Notes under the pieces: model-generated
Told to the model about the DNA's origin: nothing
The model's database searches: none
Seen by the model: only the letters and a program-made list of their open reading frames with translations
Translations under genes and position numbers: made by a program
Part shown: piece after piece, positions 52,963 to 63,665 of the stretch
Layout of the letters: each line of letters begins with the position of its first letter
Numbering within the stretch: the stretch's first letter is position 1
Origin: Ectobius pallidus
Taxonomy: Eukaryota; Arthropoda; Insecta; Blattodea; Ectobiidae
DNA length: 64,000 nt
Assembly (NCBI GenBank): GCA_964059195.1
Contig: CAXKWD010000006.1
Coordinates: 4,332,530 to 4,396,529, forward strand
Reading direction: 5' to 3'

Positions 52963-55626
52963 GCTGAGGTAGATTTCATAGTGATTTTTATGAATTTATT
53001 GGGGTAAGTGTAGAATAAAAACTGAAATATTTTTTCATAAAAAGAGAGTTGTTAATTATGTAGGCCTATTAATTGATATCTTTTATTATTTCATTTTTAA
53101 TTTGGCCAAGGATTATTGTTCTAAAGATATTTAACTATTATTTTTAATATTTCAAACTTTATTTCATTGGTAATTTTAGCCTCAGTTGGTCCTCATGAAT
53201 TCATTTTGGCATGCCTATTGGCTGAGGTATATTTTAAAGTGTTTTTGACTTTCAAAAATTCAAATCTCTCCTTGTATGAGCGCTATTGAGAAACTAGTTG
53301 TTGATTTAAAGATTACTCATCAAGAGCTTTTCAACGATACCCCACAAACATGGTTTTAAAAATTTTTAATTTCCACCCTCACCCCCACAACCACTGAATC
53401 ATTGGTGTCTAATTTATGCATACTAAGTTTCCCTCTAAACCCCATAGGGCCCTAAATATAATTTTTTCAAAATTTCAACCTGCTCCCACCTCCCCCAACC
53501 AGGAAAAATTGATTTTAGCCGGCTAAATTTGATTTTAGCCGGCTAAAATTAAAAAAACCGCTGGTCAGGTCTTTTTCCATTTTAGCCGGCTTTTTTACAA
53601 CCCTCCCAACAGATAGCGTGGGTGTACCAGCCGGTATGCGCTAGCCGTCCGTCACTTGTTTTTCCAGTTGCCGTCTGCTGGCACCATGCTTTTAAATGGC
53701 ATTCCATCTTCCCAGTCCGAAAAATATGTTCATAATTTTATATTTTTATAGAGGACACGAGGCTACTATACATACTTCCTTGTCTACTGGGCCCTTCTAG
53801 AATGTTGAAGTGTCAAAAAGACTAAAGAAAAATTACAGCAGATAGGCTCTAAATAACACTAAAAAGGAAGGATTAACTAACAAATATTGTGAGATATTTC
53901 CGACGTAGACGACATTATTTTGTACTCGACTTGCAGTAATACGTTATCATTATATGGATATTTATATGCAGTGTGGCGATTGTATATTCTTTAATTTTTA
54001 AGTTAATATTAAATTTGCCGTGAGCATCGAGAAGATGTTATGAGCCATTTAGAAATAGAGTAAATTACAAATAAATTAAAATTACGTAGTAACGCAATGA
54101 TAATTACAGTACATTGTGTTAGTTTTATACTTTTGTTATACTGTAACTTTAGTGCACCTTTATATTTAAAGATCACTTCCCTGTTTAATTTATTTAGTTA
54201 TTTTAGGCCTATTTATTTTACTTTGCTGTATAAATATGTGTATATTACTGTTAGTGTAGCCTTCTATTGCATCTGAGACCAAAATATAAATTCTGTGATT
54301 TCTAAATAGCCAAGTTAGATTGACAGTCTCGAATAAAAATTGTGACAATAGTGTTGCCAATTTAATAGGCTACATAATTTAACGTATAATTATTCTTAAA
54401 TTCTGCCTTTATATTCTGCTATGTCATGCAATGAAATATTCTTAACAATATTCTGTCTCATAACTAGAAACGAAAATCATGTAACGATGGTCTAGCATAC
54501 CGATAATAAAAGGAATAAGAAAGAATGAGGAATGAGAAGAAAAAAGAAAGAAAGGTCTAATCGATTCTCAAGTTCTCATCTTTTTTAACTATTATGGACA
54601 GGAAAAGGTAAGTTTTCGTGTTGTAAACATATTTTAATATTTTGATTTTGAATAGGGTTTTTAATATGACGGTATAGGCTAAATATGCATTTGATATAGA
54701 AAATAAATGATATTAAAAATGTCTGCGAATACACACCACATTTATCAGTGTTTATCACGTATATCAATTAGTATTTTACTGTCTGAACCCTAGAGGTATA
54801 TTCTTTTAGTTACTTTGAATGAAACCCAATTGCCAAATTAGCAGCACTGTATATAAATATTCATATCTGCGTAACATTTTGTACGTCGGGAACATAGTAA
54901 TGTAGTTAATAGCGGGCATTTCTCACAGTATTTGTCAGCTTTTTCTTCCTTCTTTTCGACTTATATAGCGTCTATTTTCTGCAATTTTTCTTTCAGTTTT
55001 TCCACGTAAATATATTCTGGAACTGTCCAGTATACAAATAAATGCGCCTATTAGCGCTTTAGCCGCTACAAAAATAGAAAAGTTTGAATGTATTTTTCAG
55101 TCTGCTAAGATGAAACTCCATTTAAAAGCATGGTACCAGCAGATGACAACTGGAAAAACAAGTGACGAACAGCTAGCGCATACCGGCTAGAGCAGTGGAG
55201 ACATCTGTTGGTTCTAGTTCGCTACATCCCTATTCCCTTTCTATATTTTTTGGCATGTAAAAGTTCAAACTTCTAACTGTTCACTAACTCAACACACCCT
55301 GCATCATTGATGGTTGACGTGTAAGATTTACGTCGGTGTTCTTGACAACACTCCTGTAACTGAAGTCGAGCTGCAAGGACACAGAAGCCTAGGGCACCGG
55401 CTGAGTTAAGTATTCTACCTCAAGACCTCAAGGTTATATATTCCAGTCGACAAAATATAATTTGTAAAGAATACTTCAAGTCACTCACACTCACAAACCT
55501 TTCTAAAGCCAACATCTTTGATTATTTACAACTTGTAATTACTGCATAAAGCTTTGGACCCATGTCAGGCTCACTTACTCTCTTCACATGATTTATTACT
55601 GCTACAATACAATCATGTAGTATGTA

Positions 55627-56386
55627 CAGTCGGTCAAATAAAAAACGTCGGGACTCGTATGCAGTTAAAATTGAAGTTTTAACGCATTAGTTCACAAGTT
55701 TCCTATAAAAAACATAAAATACAGGTCATTCTCTGAACACATGAGGCCATGCGACAGGAGGGAAAAAATGAACAACGTGGAAAGCGCAACACAAGATATT
55801 CAACTTAATGTATTGTCATAGTTCATTCTGCTTTGTGTCATCGCACCACATACAAATGCTAGCTTGAGAGAAAGTGTAGTTAGGGCTGTAATTGACCTGC
55901 ATTTTTCAGCCTCTGAAGCAGCGAGAAGGTTCCATATTTCTTAAAGAGCGGCTCAGAGGTGGGTACTTCACTATAATGCGACCGGAAGTTTTCATAGAAA
56001 ACGTGGATCTGGCCGGCCGCGTATTTCGATGCTAGATTGGTTGCAGAAGTTGAACGTAAGTTATTGATTTTGCACTACAAATACCGGTATTATAAAATAA
56101 AATCTTTAAAAAATGCTCCTTGAATAAACATATTCCTCACAAATTTATTCATTATTATTATTATTATTATAAGAACTTCCATGCAAGAATATGGCAGATG
56201 TGAGGCATATAGCCACAGCCTTCTATACATGTTCGTTTTGGAACAAAACTGACTAAATAATCAAGAAAATACATGGAGAGACAAGAGGCAGGTGTGAACC
56301 TAACCTTAAGTCTTCCTGTACATGCGCATATGCTCGTTCGTGGTACTTAATCAAATAACACCCGACGTTTTTTATTTGACCGACTG
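55627..56386 (+). mobile_element. Tc1-like MITE, copy A (760 bp)
   Basis: Ends CAGTCGGTCAAATAAAAAAC are inverted at both termini and flanked by TA (55625-55626, 56387-56388). It is exactly 760 bp, like the inverted copy B at 60584-61343. It encodes only the transposase DNA-binding part. Confidence 0.92.
55873..56058 (+). pseudogene. Tc1-like transposase helix-turn-helix region
   Basis: The frame gives AVIDLHFSASEAARRFHIS, an in-frame stop, then RAAQRWVLHYNATGSFHRKR and GSGRPRISM, i.e. the paired-like HTH followed by the GRPR AT-hook of Tc1/mariner transposases. The catalytic half is absent. Confidence 0.8.
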
Positions 56387-57910
56387 TATGTATGTATGTA
56401 TGTATGTATGTTTATTCATCCTTTGATCATTTTACATGATATAGGGTACGTCAGATTTTTACCTACTTGATTACCTACAAGTTAATATTTACAGAAGTGC
56501 TTGTAATTATTAATTTGTTTTTATAACTAGTAACATAATAACTTCTTTTATCTAACAGCTTCAAAAAATTCATCTAAGCTATAAAAACAGTGCTAGAGTA
56601 TTAGAAACATTTTTATACAAGATTTGAATTTACAATGAATGGAATTTTTGGGCATAGACTTACCAGTTCCACTTGTCAAACTGCTAATGATTATTTGAAG
56701 GCACCGGCCTACTATTTACTTACACTTTGAACTTGTCAATAGCTGCTACAGTGCACAAGTAACCTTTCATATCTGCCCCACATACTGGATATCCTTCATT
56801 TCTTTATGCTTCACTGGTGACTTCTCTAGTTTCCACACTGCTACTTTGCTGTTAAATGTTTTTAACGTTTGGCTCTACGCACCAGCCAGCTACAAATCAC
56901 TTGATACAGAAATTGCATTAGATTGTACTGAAGAAAGTTACATATGTGGTCGCTTGAACGGACTGACAAATCTAATTAGTTTACAAAAAGAAAGGAATGG
57001 TCAAGCATAAGAGAAATATTAACATAACGAATCAGAGAGAGCAAATGATTACGAATTGATAAACAGTCACGGCTTGCAGCTAACATTAGTGGGGGTGATG
57101 CTCCAGAAAAGTTTTAGCCTTTGTTTTAAAACTGTGTAAAGGGAAACATACATATATAAAAAGAAAATTTATTCAGAAACTTGATAAAATCCTAATTGGT
57201 ACAGTTAAAATGAAATCCATTCTTCTCGTTTTAATTTCTGCGAAAAGATCAATAATTTTCTCCTTGGTCTGCCACGGGTAAAGTTTTCTATTAAATAAAA
57301 GAACTGAAAAAAATGAATAAAATAGAATAGTTGGAAACAAGATAATAATCTACTTCTACACTTTATCACATTCAAGAATATGTTATGTGGTTTTAAGCAC
57401 AACATATGGAGAGCAAAAAAAAAATAATTAAAAAACACCACCTTCCATCAATATGCCATGGTCGACACATAAAGTTATCTTTAGACAAGAGTTCTAAATT
57501 ATTACCAATGTTGATAGTGGCATATCTGGATAAGTTCTAAACATATCCTTGCAATATTTAAGTTGGTGAACAAATATTATCTGTAAACAGTCATGAGAGC
57601 TTAGTTAATGTTTGTTCTTGCCCTTCCCAATATAAATTGTTCTCTGGACTCTTATTTCTTACTTCCTAGTTGGTTTTCAGGTGCCTGCATGTTTCCAATC
57701 TGACGTACAGTGGCAGATTCCGGATTCTACAGTAATTATTCAAGATTGGTTCAATGAGCTTAACTGCAAGAACGGATGTACAGTTGGAGATACAAAGGGT
57801 CATAACAGGGATACGACAATCATGATGTGAGAGTGATATGATGTCACAAGTAAGCATTGGTGGTGCAATGGGCATACGTTTGAGGGGAGGGAGTTGTGTC
57901 ATCAGGAGGT
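56387..57910. other. TATG microsatellite and non-coding stretch
   Basis: A TATG run covers 56387-56410, beginning at the target duplication of the MITE. The rest shows no supported gene. Confidence 0.5.
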
Positions 57911-58103
57911 GTGGATGATACGAGGGTCGTCCAGAAAGTAAAGAACGATTTGGCATAACTAAATAATAACACAAAGCTTTATTTACAGAGATGCAGTACC
58001 TTACTCTATTTCTCAACGTAATCACTAGAGCCCGGATTTCCATGCAAATGCATGTTTTTATATACTTTGGTTAGACTTCTCAAACTTTGTAGTTACTCAT
58101 TAC

Positions 58104-58755
58104 TAGGGACCGGATTCTTAGGTTTTTACCTATTTTTTTCCTTGCTTCCTAAACAAAAAGCGCTCATACACTTTTTCGAATCATGTCCATAGGATTCACC
58201 CACATTAATTCTGTGGCACCTAAAAATACCTAAATAGGGTATAAAAACCTAAATATACCTAAACGGGATATAAAACCTAAAATATCTAATTTAGGCTACT
58301 TTCTTTCTTTTTTGTTTGTCAGTTGAGAAATCGATATTTTGCGGAGAGACAATTTTTGTCGGATTGAAATTAATACCACCAACGTTTCTTTCAACCTAAT
58401 GTCGTCTAGGATGGCAGTATCAAGAGAGGAAGTGTTGAGTACCGGCGTATTCCTTTTAAAATATTCGTACGAACAACCATTGTTGCCGTGTATGAACAAG
58501 GATATAGATTTCTGTGTTTTAAAGCGTTTGTTTGCCTTAACCTTTAGTACTGTCTTGTTATCCACACTGAGTGGTCACACTGTGTTTTAAGAATACGTGT
58601 TAATTATGTATTGAATCCTATGTAGCACATTCAAATTCATTAAACCAATTATTCTACCCGAAAACGATATTTTGGACAAAAAACCTAAAAAAAACTATTT
58701 CACCTAATGGAAAACCTAAAACAGTGTTTTTAAAAACCTAAAAATCCGGTCCCTA
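58104..58755. mobile_element. Non-autonomous hAT nested in the first, TSD CTCATTAC
   Basis: Exact 8-bp duplication CTCATTAC (58096-58103 and 58756-58763). Ends TAGGGACCGGATTCTTAGG and inverted TAGGGACCGGATTTTTAGG. It is 652 bp and has no recognisable transposase; an 83-89-codon open frame on each strand (58296-58590) shows no motif. Confidence 0.92.
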
Positions 58756-59305
58756 CTCATTACATGACTTATGGATTCCAAATAACCACATTTTTTCTGT
58801 GCATGTTTGCATATTTCGGCCTTTTTATGGCAGAATTCATGCATAATGCATGTTTTGGATTTTTTTGTTTAATATAGCATAATCTGACGTTTTTAATGCA
58901 TATAAACCCCCATTTTCTGGTTTTAGTGCATAATATCAAGTTACCATGCATAACTGTGCATATTATGAATGTGCCTCCCTAAAATCTTGGCTTTTCAGCG
59001 AAACGTAAAAATGTTGTATTGTATTATCATTGTTATTTGATTGACTTGGCAACAGAGTCTGCCACTTCCATCAATTTGAGAGTGCACACTATTGTTTACC
59101 CTAAATAAACAGTAATATAATACGCCAGGCTACAAAAGAAAATGCATACTCGCCGACCTATTGAAAGAAAACTGCTAAACAGAATGTTCACTGCTTGAAT
59201 TTGTCAGTCACTAGCCATTTTTGAAGACGTTGAATTATCTTTAGAATAGTGTTGTGGAGAAATGAGTGTGACAGTTAGGGAAAAACTTAAGAAGGTAGGC
59301 TACTT

Positions 59306-59551
59306 AGTTCAAATCCTGATCTTAAACTTCTGAAAACAGTGAAAGACGTATTATGTGGAAGAAATGTAAAAGACATGGAATTCGATCTCACCCTCAGTCA
59401 AATTTCTTCCCTTAACTATACACCTGTTACTTCTTGTGAAGTAGAAAGATCCTTTTCTGCGTTCAAGAATGTCCTAACTGATAAATGCACAAGTTTAAGT
59501 GAGAAGAATTTGGAAAAACTCGTTGTTGTATGTTGTTTTAAGAGAAATTGA
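59306..59551 (+). pseudogene. hAT transposase dimerisation domain
   Basis: The frame reads SSNPDLKLLKTVKDVL, then SLNYTPVTSCEVERSFSAFK and LSEKNLEKLVVVCC before the stop: the hAT C-terminal motif (P.TSCEVERSFS..K..L...R..L...NLEKL). The upstream catalytic region is missing or replaced. Confidence 0.85.
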
Positions 59552-60226
59552 ATTTATATTGCAGTGCTGTGCGGATTTTTGATAGTGCATGTTTCGCCCT
59601 TCATTGTGCATATTTGGAGATACGATAGTGCATGAATGTATGCATGTTTTTAAGTTTGATAGTGCATGAAAATCCGGTCTTTAGTAATCACCATTGCTGT
59701 CAAGGCATTTATTATATTGAGGTACCAGTTTTTCAATGCAGATGTTATACTCCTTTACTGCCAGAGACCAGAGCCAAGAAGACAAGGAATAAATGCAGAG
59801 GCCTGTTGTGCAACTCTTCGACTACAATGTGCTATCCAAAAGAAGAACTGAGGAAAATTGCCTGAAAAGGTGTTTTTGATTCACGACAACACTCATTCGG
59901 CTGCTCAAACAGTCACAACTTCGTTTTAAATGGGAAAATTTTGGACATCCTCCTTACAGCCCTGACCTGCGATTTTCACTTGTTTCTGAAACTAAAGGAC
60001 TTTTCAGGTGGAAAAGATCTCAAAGCCGCCATAACCACTACAATTGTAATTCGGGTTTGTTCCTGTAGTCGACAGATAAAACAAATGCTCTTGATAGAAG
60101 TTCTTTTTATTTATCAGATTAATATCTAAGTATATTTGTCTATGAACATTGTACTAAAAAGCAATTGTTACAATACTGTCACTGTTACTGTACTAAAGGA
60201 AGCTCACTCCAAGTCTCTCACACTCG

Positions 60227-60510
60227 CTAACTTCTAAGCATAGGCCAGCTGATACCTAAAGCTTGAAAGAAGTTCTTAGGTCCAGACCCAAGAATGTTTA
60301 AACTGTTAGTAAATGCCACTTTTCCGGTGTCGAAAGCTGAACTGATAATTTTCTTACCATAATTAACGTCATCCCAGAATGTATTGTTAAGAGCCGTGTG
60401 CAGTTTGGTTCCAAATTCGCTGATGCAGCCAAGCAAATTGGTGACTGCGTTGGAACTGTTTGTCCTGTTTTGGTTCAGTGAATTGGACAAGTTGGTGTCA
60501 TTGTTGGCTG
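60227..60510 (-). CDS. Possible terminal exon of an unrecognised gene
   Basis: The minus frame is open from about 60525. A good acceptor (GTTCACAG near 60525 or TGCAG near 60509) precedes TNLSNSLNQNRTNSSNAVTN, LLGCISEFGTKLHTALNNTF and ILGSGPKNFFQALGISWP, ending in a stop at 60227. Two N-glycosylation sequons and alternating hydrophobics suggest a secreted protein. AATAAA lies about 120 nt downstream (near 60105), as expected for a 3' end. I do not recognise the family and see no upstream exon. Confidence 0.4.
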
Positions 60511-60583
60511 CACGTAATGTTAAGCTGTGAACACACTAACCAAGAACAAGCTCGTCAACGTGTGCATAGAATAACACAGTGTA

Positions 60584-61343
60584 CAGTCGGTCAAATAAAA
60601 AACGTCGGGCGGTATTTGATTAAGTATCACGAACGAGCATATGCGCATGTACAGGAAGACTTAAGGTTAGGTTCACACACGCCTCTTGTCTATCCATGTA
60701 TTTTCTTGATTATTTAGTCAGTTTTGTTCCAAAACAAACATGTATAGAAGGCTGTGGCTATATGCCTGAAATCCGCCATATTCTTGGTGGCAAATTTTTA
60801 TAATATTAATAATTAATAGATTCACGAGGAATATGTTTATTCTAGGAGCATTTTTTTAAGATTTTATTTTATAATACCGGTACTTCTAGTGCAAAATCAA
60901 TAACTTACGCTCAACTTCTGCAACCAATCTTAGTATCGAAATACGCGTCCGGCCAGATCATGAAAACTTCCGGTCGCATTATAGTAAAGTTCCCACCTCT
61001 AAGCTGCTCTTTCATAAATATGGAACCTTCTCGCTGCTTCAGAGACCGAAAAATGCAGGTCAATTACAGCCCTAACTACACTTCTCTCACGTTAGCATTT
61101 GTATGTGGCGATGACACAAAGCAAAATGAATTATGACAATGCATTAAGTTGAATATCGTGTGTTGCGCTTTCCACGTTGTTCATTTTTTCCCTCCTTGTT
61201 CATATTTTCCCTCCTGCCGCATGGCCTCATATGTTCCGAAAATGACCTGTATTTTGTGTTTTTATAGGAAACTTGTGAACTAATGCGTCAAAACTTTAAT
61301 TTTAACAGCATACGAGTCCCGACGTTTTTTATTTGACCGACTG
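60584..61343 (-). mobile_element. Tc1-like MITE, copy B (760 bp, inverted)
   Basis: Same ends and length as 55627-56386, in the opposite orientation, with TA flanks (60582-60583, 61344-61345). On the minus strand (about 61090-60905) the HTH region reads VIDLHFSVSEAARRFHIYER without the stop present in copy A at that point, but it has a different stop five codons later. Confidence 0.92.
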
Positions 61344-62092
61344 TACATGTTTATATATCTTCATCTTCAATGTATTCATTAACTGAGTAGTACACTTTTG
61401 GCATTTAATTGCTTATTATATTTCTTACATTCTTGTAATGACTCTAATTTATGCATTGAGTACTTCAGGTTATTTTGAAATCTTGTGTTATGTTCGTGTC
61501 GAATTTGACTCTGGTTCTGCATGCACGTACATCATTGCCTCATAGAGGTTTTGCAAAGGAAATGTGAGTATTGCTAATGATTTAAATAAGTTAGCTTTCC
61601 ACACATAAATATTTTTTCCCACCATGTTGAGTTTCCCCATATAATACTACCATAGGTCATGACTGAGTGAAAATAGATATAATAGATTACTTTCCTTGTT
61701 TCAATGCCACATTGAAGCAGGCACTATTAAGTTTCTTGGTTATACTGTACACAGTTTATATGTTTATGTGTTCTGTGGCTCTATGTATTTTTGTTACGCT
61801 ACTTATGTTTAAGTTTGTGTTTTGTAAAGGTTATGGGCCATCTTTTTTCTTAAAACTAGTTTCTTTTATTAAGGTAAATGTATTGTTTGCATCAAGGAAA
61901 CGTTGCATGGTAGATCATAGCATACATTATATAGACTGACTTACATTAAAAGTCCTTGGACTGATCTGTGATTATTTTCAAGTGAATTACCTTTCTCTTT
62001 TACTTCTACCTTCTGTTTCCAATCTGTTAAATACAACTTAAACCAAACTAGAATAGTTCCCTTATCCCTTAGAAAGCTAAGTTATTAATAAG

Positions 62093-62846
62093 TAGACCTC
62101 GGATTTTAGGTAAAAACCTATTTTAATCCTTAAGTGATATATGGACGAAAACTTGTATAAGCATGTTTCATAGGTAACTATGCCTAAAACTGATACTTTT
62201 ATAGGACCTAAAACTGCCTATTTTTACATTAGAGCCTAATATTGCCTTTTTGCTTGTTTTTCCTCTAAAGTTCAAAATAAGTTATCTTTTGTTATAAATT
62301 CTAGCATTTATTTTCGGTTCGTACTAAATTTTTAGCTCGGAATGTGCAGAACATGACACATTTGTCACTTGGTTAAATAGTAAGAAATGTTTAGTCTTCA
62401 GAAGAAAAATTCCTTGCAATTCCCACGAAAATGTGTTTTTCTCTCGACTCCCACATCCAGTTAAAAAATAATAATAATAAAAAATAAATAAAAATACTTA
62501 GTTCTCTGAATCACTGAGGGATACAAGGGGTTGAAATGCTAGCGTGCGTAGCTTCTTGGCCGGAGGGATAAGGTTTTCACTGTTATGGTAGTAATACAGA
62601 CCCTAGTAATAGGTTTATAATTCTGTGTACCATAGGCCTATAACTGTGTTTTATCATGATTATTGATTAATGGTGACTTCAATAAATATAATATTCTGCA
62701 TTGGAATTGAGATATATCAGAAAATTGGCAACTTAACAATTTTATAAGAGACTATTTTACGATTTTTAGAACCTATTTTCCAATTTTTAGAGCCTATTTT
62801 AGGTACCTAAAACAGCATTTTTAGCGACCTAAAAGTCCGAAGTCTA
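62093..62846. mobile_element. Non-autonomous hAT, TSD TTAATAAG
   Basis: Exact 8-bp duplication TTAATAAG (62085-62092 and 62847-62854). Ends TAGACCTCGGATTTTAGG and inverted TAGACTTCGGACTTTTAGG. The 754-bp interior is non-coding. Confidence 0.92.
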
Positions 62847-62889
62847 TTAATAAGTATTTCATGGCCAACACAATCAAATGCATTTAACA

Positions 62890-63665
62890 TATCGCACATA
62901 TTCAACATACGTCGATATGATCATGTCTCAGATTATTTTGAGCAATTATCCTGGCTTCGACTAAAGGACAGACGCCTACTACACTCCCTAACTCTACTCT
63001 ATCAGATACTTAATAATACTGCACCTAATTATTTAGTCTCTCGTTTCTCACTGTTATCTTCCCAACATAACCGCGACACACGATCTCAGAATAACAGTCT
63101 ACTGTCAATTCCACGCCATCAAACATCTCTGTACTCTGCCTCATTCACAATAGCCATCACCCGTATCTGGAACTCCCTTCCGCCGGACATCAGGGGTAGT
63201 CGGAGTCTACAGATTTTTAGGTCAAAGTCAATCAAGTATCTCGCTGATAACTAGAATGAATGTCTCGTTATCTAGCCTAGGTAAATTTATATTGTACACG
63301 ATTTTCATGGCACTTAGCCTATATTGATTTTATTTGTTAATTTCTTAGTTTTAAGTTTCAATTTTTGTGTATATTATAGTATAATATTATAATTATACAC
63401 ACATCCAATTATAATATAATTCTTTAATTCAATTTGTTTTCTCGGCATATTATTGGACGCATTTTTGTCTTATGTTTTAATATAGGTACTTCAATATTGT
63501 ATTATTATTTTATTTTTAACATTTTGTATTATGTATGATATCTATTGTATTTGTTTTTTGTAAATTCCTTTTAATGTATTTTGTCTTTATCCTGGTTGAG
63601 TGGAAGATAAGGCCCTATGGCCTTAACTCTGCCAGGCAAAATAAAACATTATTATTATTATTATT
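62890..63665 (+). mobile_element. 5'-truncated LINE fragment with ATT tail
   Basis: It holds the last 115 codons of a LINE protein, about 400 bp of 3' region containing 'taaggccctatggccttaac', and an (ATT)n tail at 63649-63668. It is inserted within the minus-strand LINE relic. Confidence 0.85.
62910..63254 (+). pseudogene. LINE reverse transcriptase C-terminus
   Basis: The frame RRYDHVSDYFEQLSWLRLKD continues with RRLLHSLTLLYQILNN, APNYLVSRFSLLSS, a SIPRHQTSLYSASFTI block and RIWNSLPPDIR before the stop. This is the typical tail of jockey/CR1-like LINE proteins (R...F.......WN.LP..I). The polymerase core is missing by 5' truncation; the frame is intact to the stop. Confidence 0.85.

Larger units (their letters stand above)
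50437..53605 (-). mobile_element. hAT element with 8-bp target duplication
   Basis: Ends CAGGGTTGTTATGAAAAAAG and (inverted) GAGGGTTGTAAAAAAG are followed by GCCGGC words. The flanks CCGACAGA (50429-50436) and CCAACAGA (53606-53613) differ at one base. The intact opposite arm of the host repeat has CCAACAGA once. Inside are tandem repeats, two MITEs and the end of a hAT transposase on the minus strand. Confidence 0.85.
50402..55232. mobile_element. Inverted-repeat element with a hAT inserted in its left arm
   Basis: The right arm (about 55100-55232), read inverted, matches 50402-50436 followed by 53606-53715: 'aatagggat.tagc', 'ccaacagat', 'agccggtatgcgctagc', 'cgtcacttgtttttccagtt' and 'accatgcttttaaatgg'. 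The left arm is interrupted by the hAT element 50437-53605; without it the two arms are collinear. The interior (53720-55090) has no supported gene. Confidence 0.75.
58026..59683 (+). mobile_element. hAT element, TSD GTAATCAC
   Basis: Exact 8-bp duplication GTAATCAC (58018-58025 and 59684-59691). Ends TAGAGCCCGGATTTCCATGC and inverted TAAAGACCGGATTTTCATGC, with extra 'tgcatg' words inside. It carries a transposase C-terminus and the younger hAT 58104-58755. Confidence 0.9.
57910..60110. mobile_element. Mariner relic (DD34D) hosting nested hAT elements
   Basis: A mariner end (GGTCGTCCAGAAAGTAAAG) is at 57918. On the minus strand up to 58017 lies transposase 3' sequence. From 59692 the plus strand encodes decayed central transposase: RRQGINAEACCATLR, FLIHDNTHSAAQTVTT (catalytic HDN), then DFHLFLKLKDFSGGKD. 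The two parts are in opposite orientation, as in the relic at 48384. The hAT 58026-59683 is inserted between them. Confidence 0.7.
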
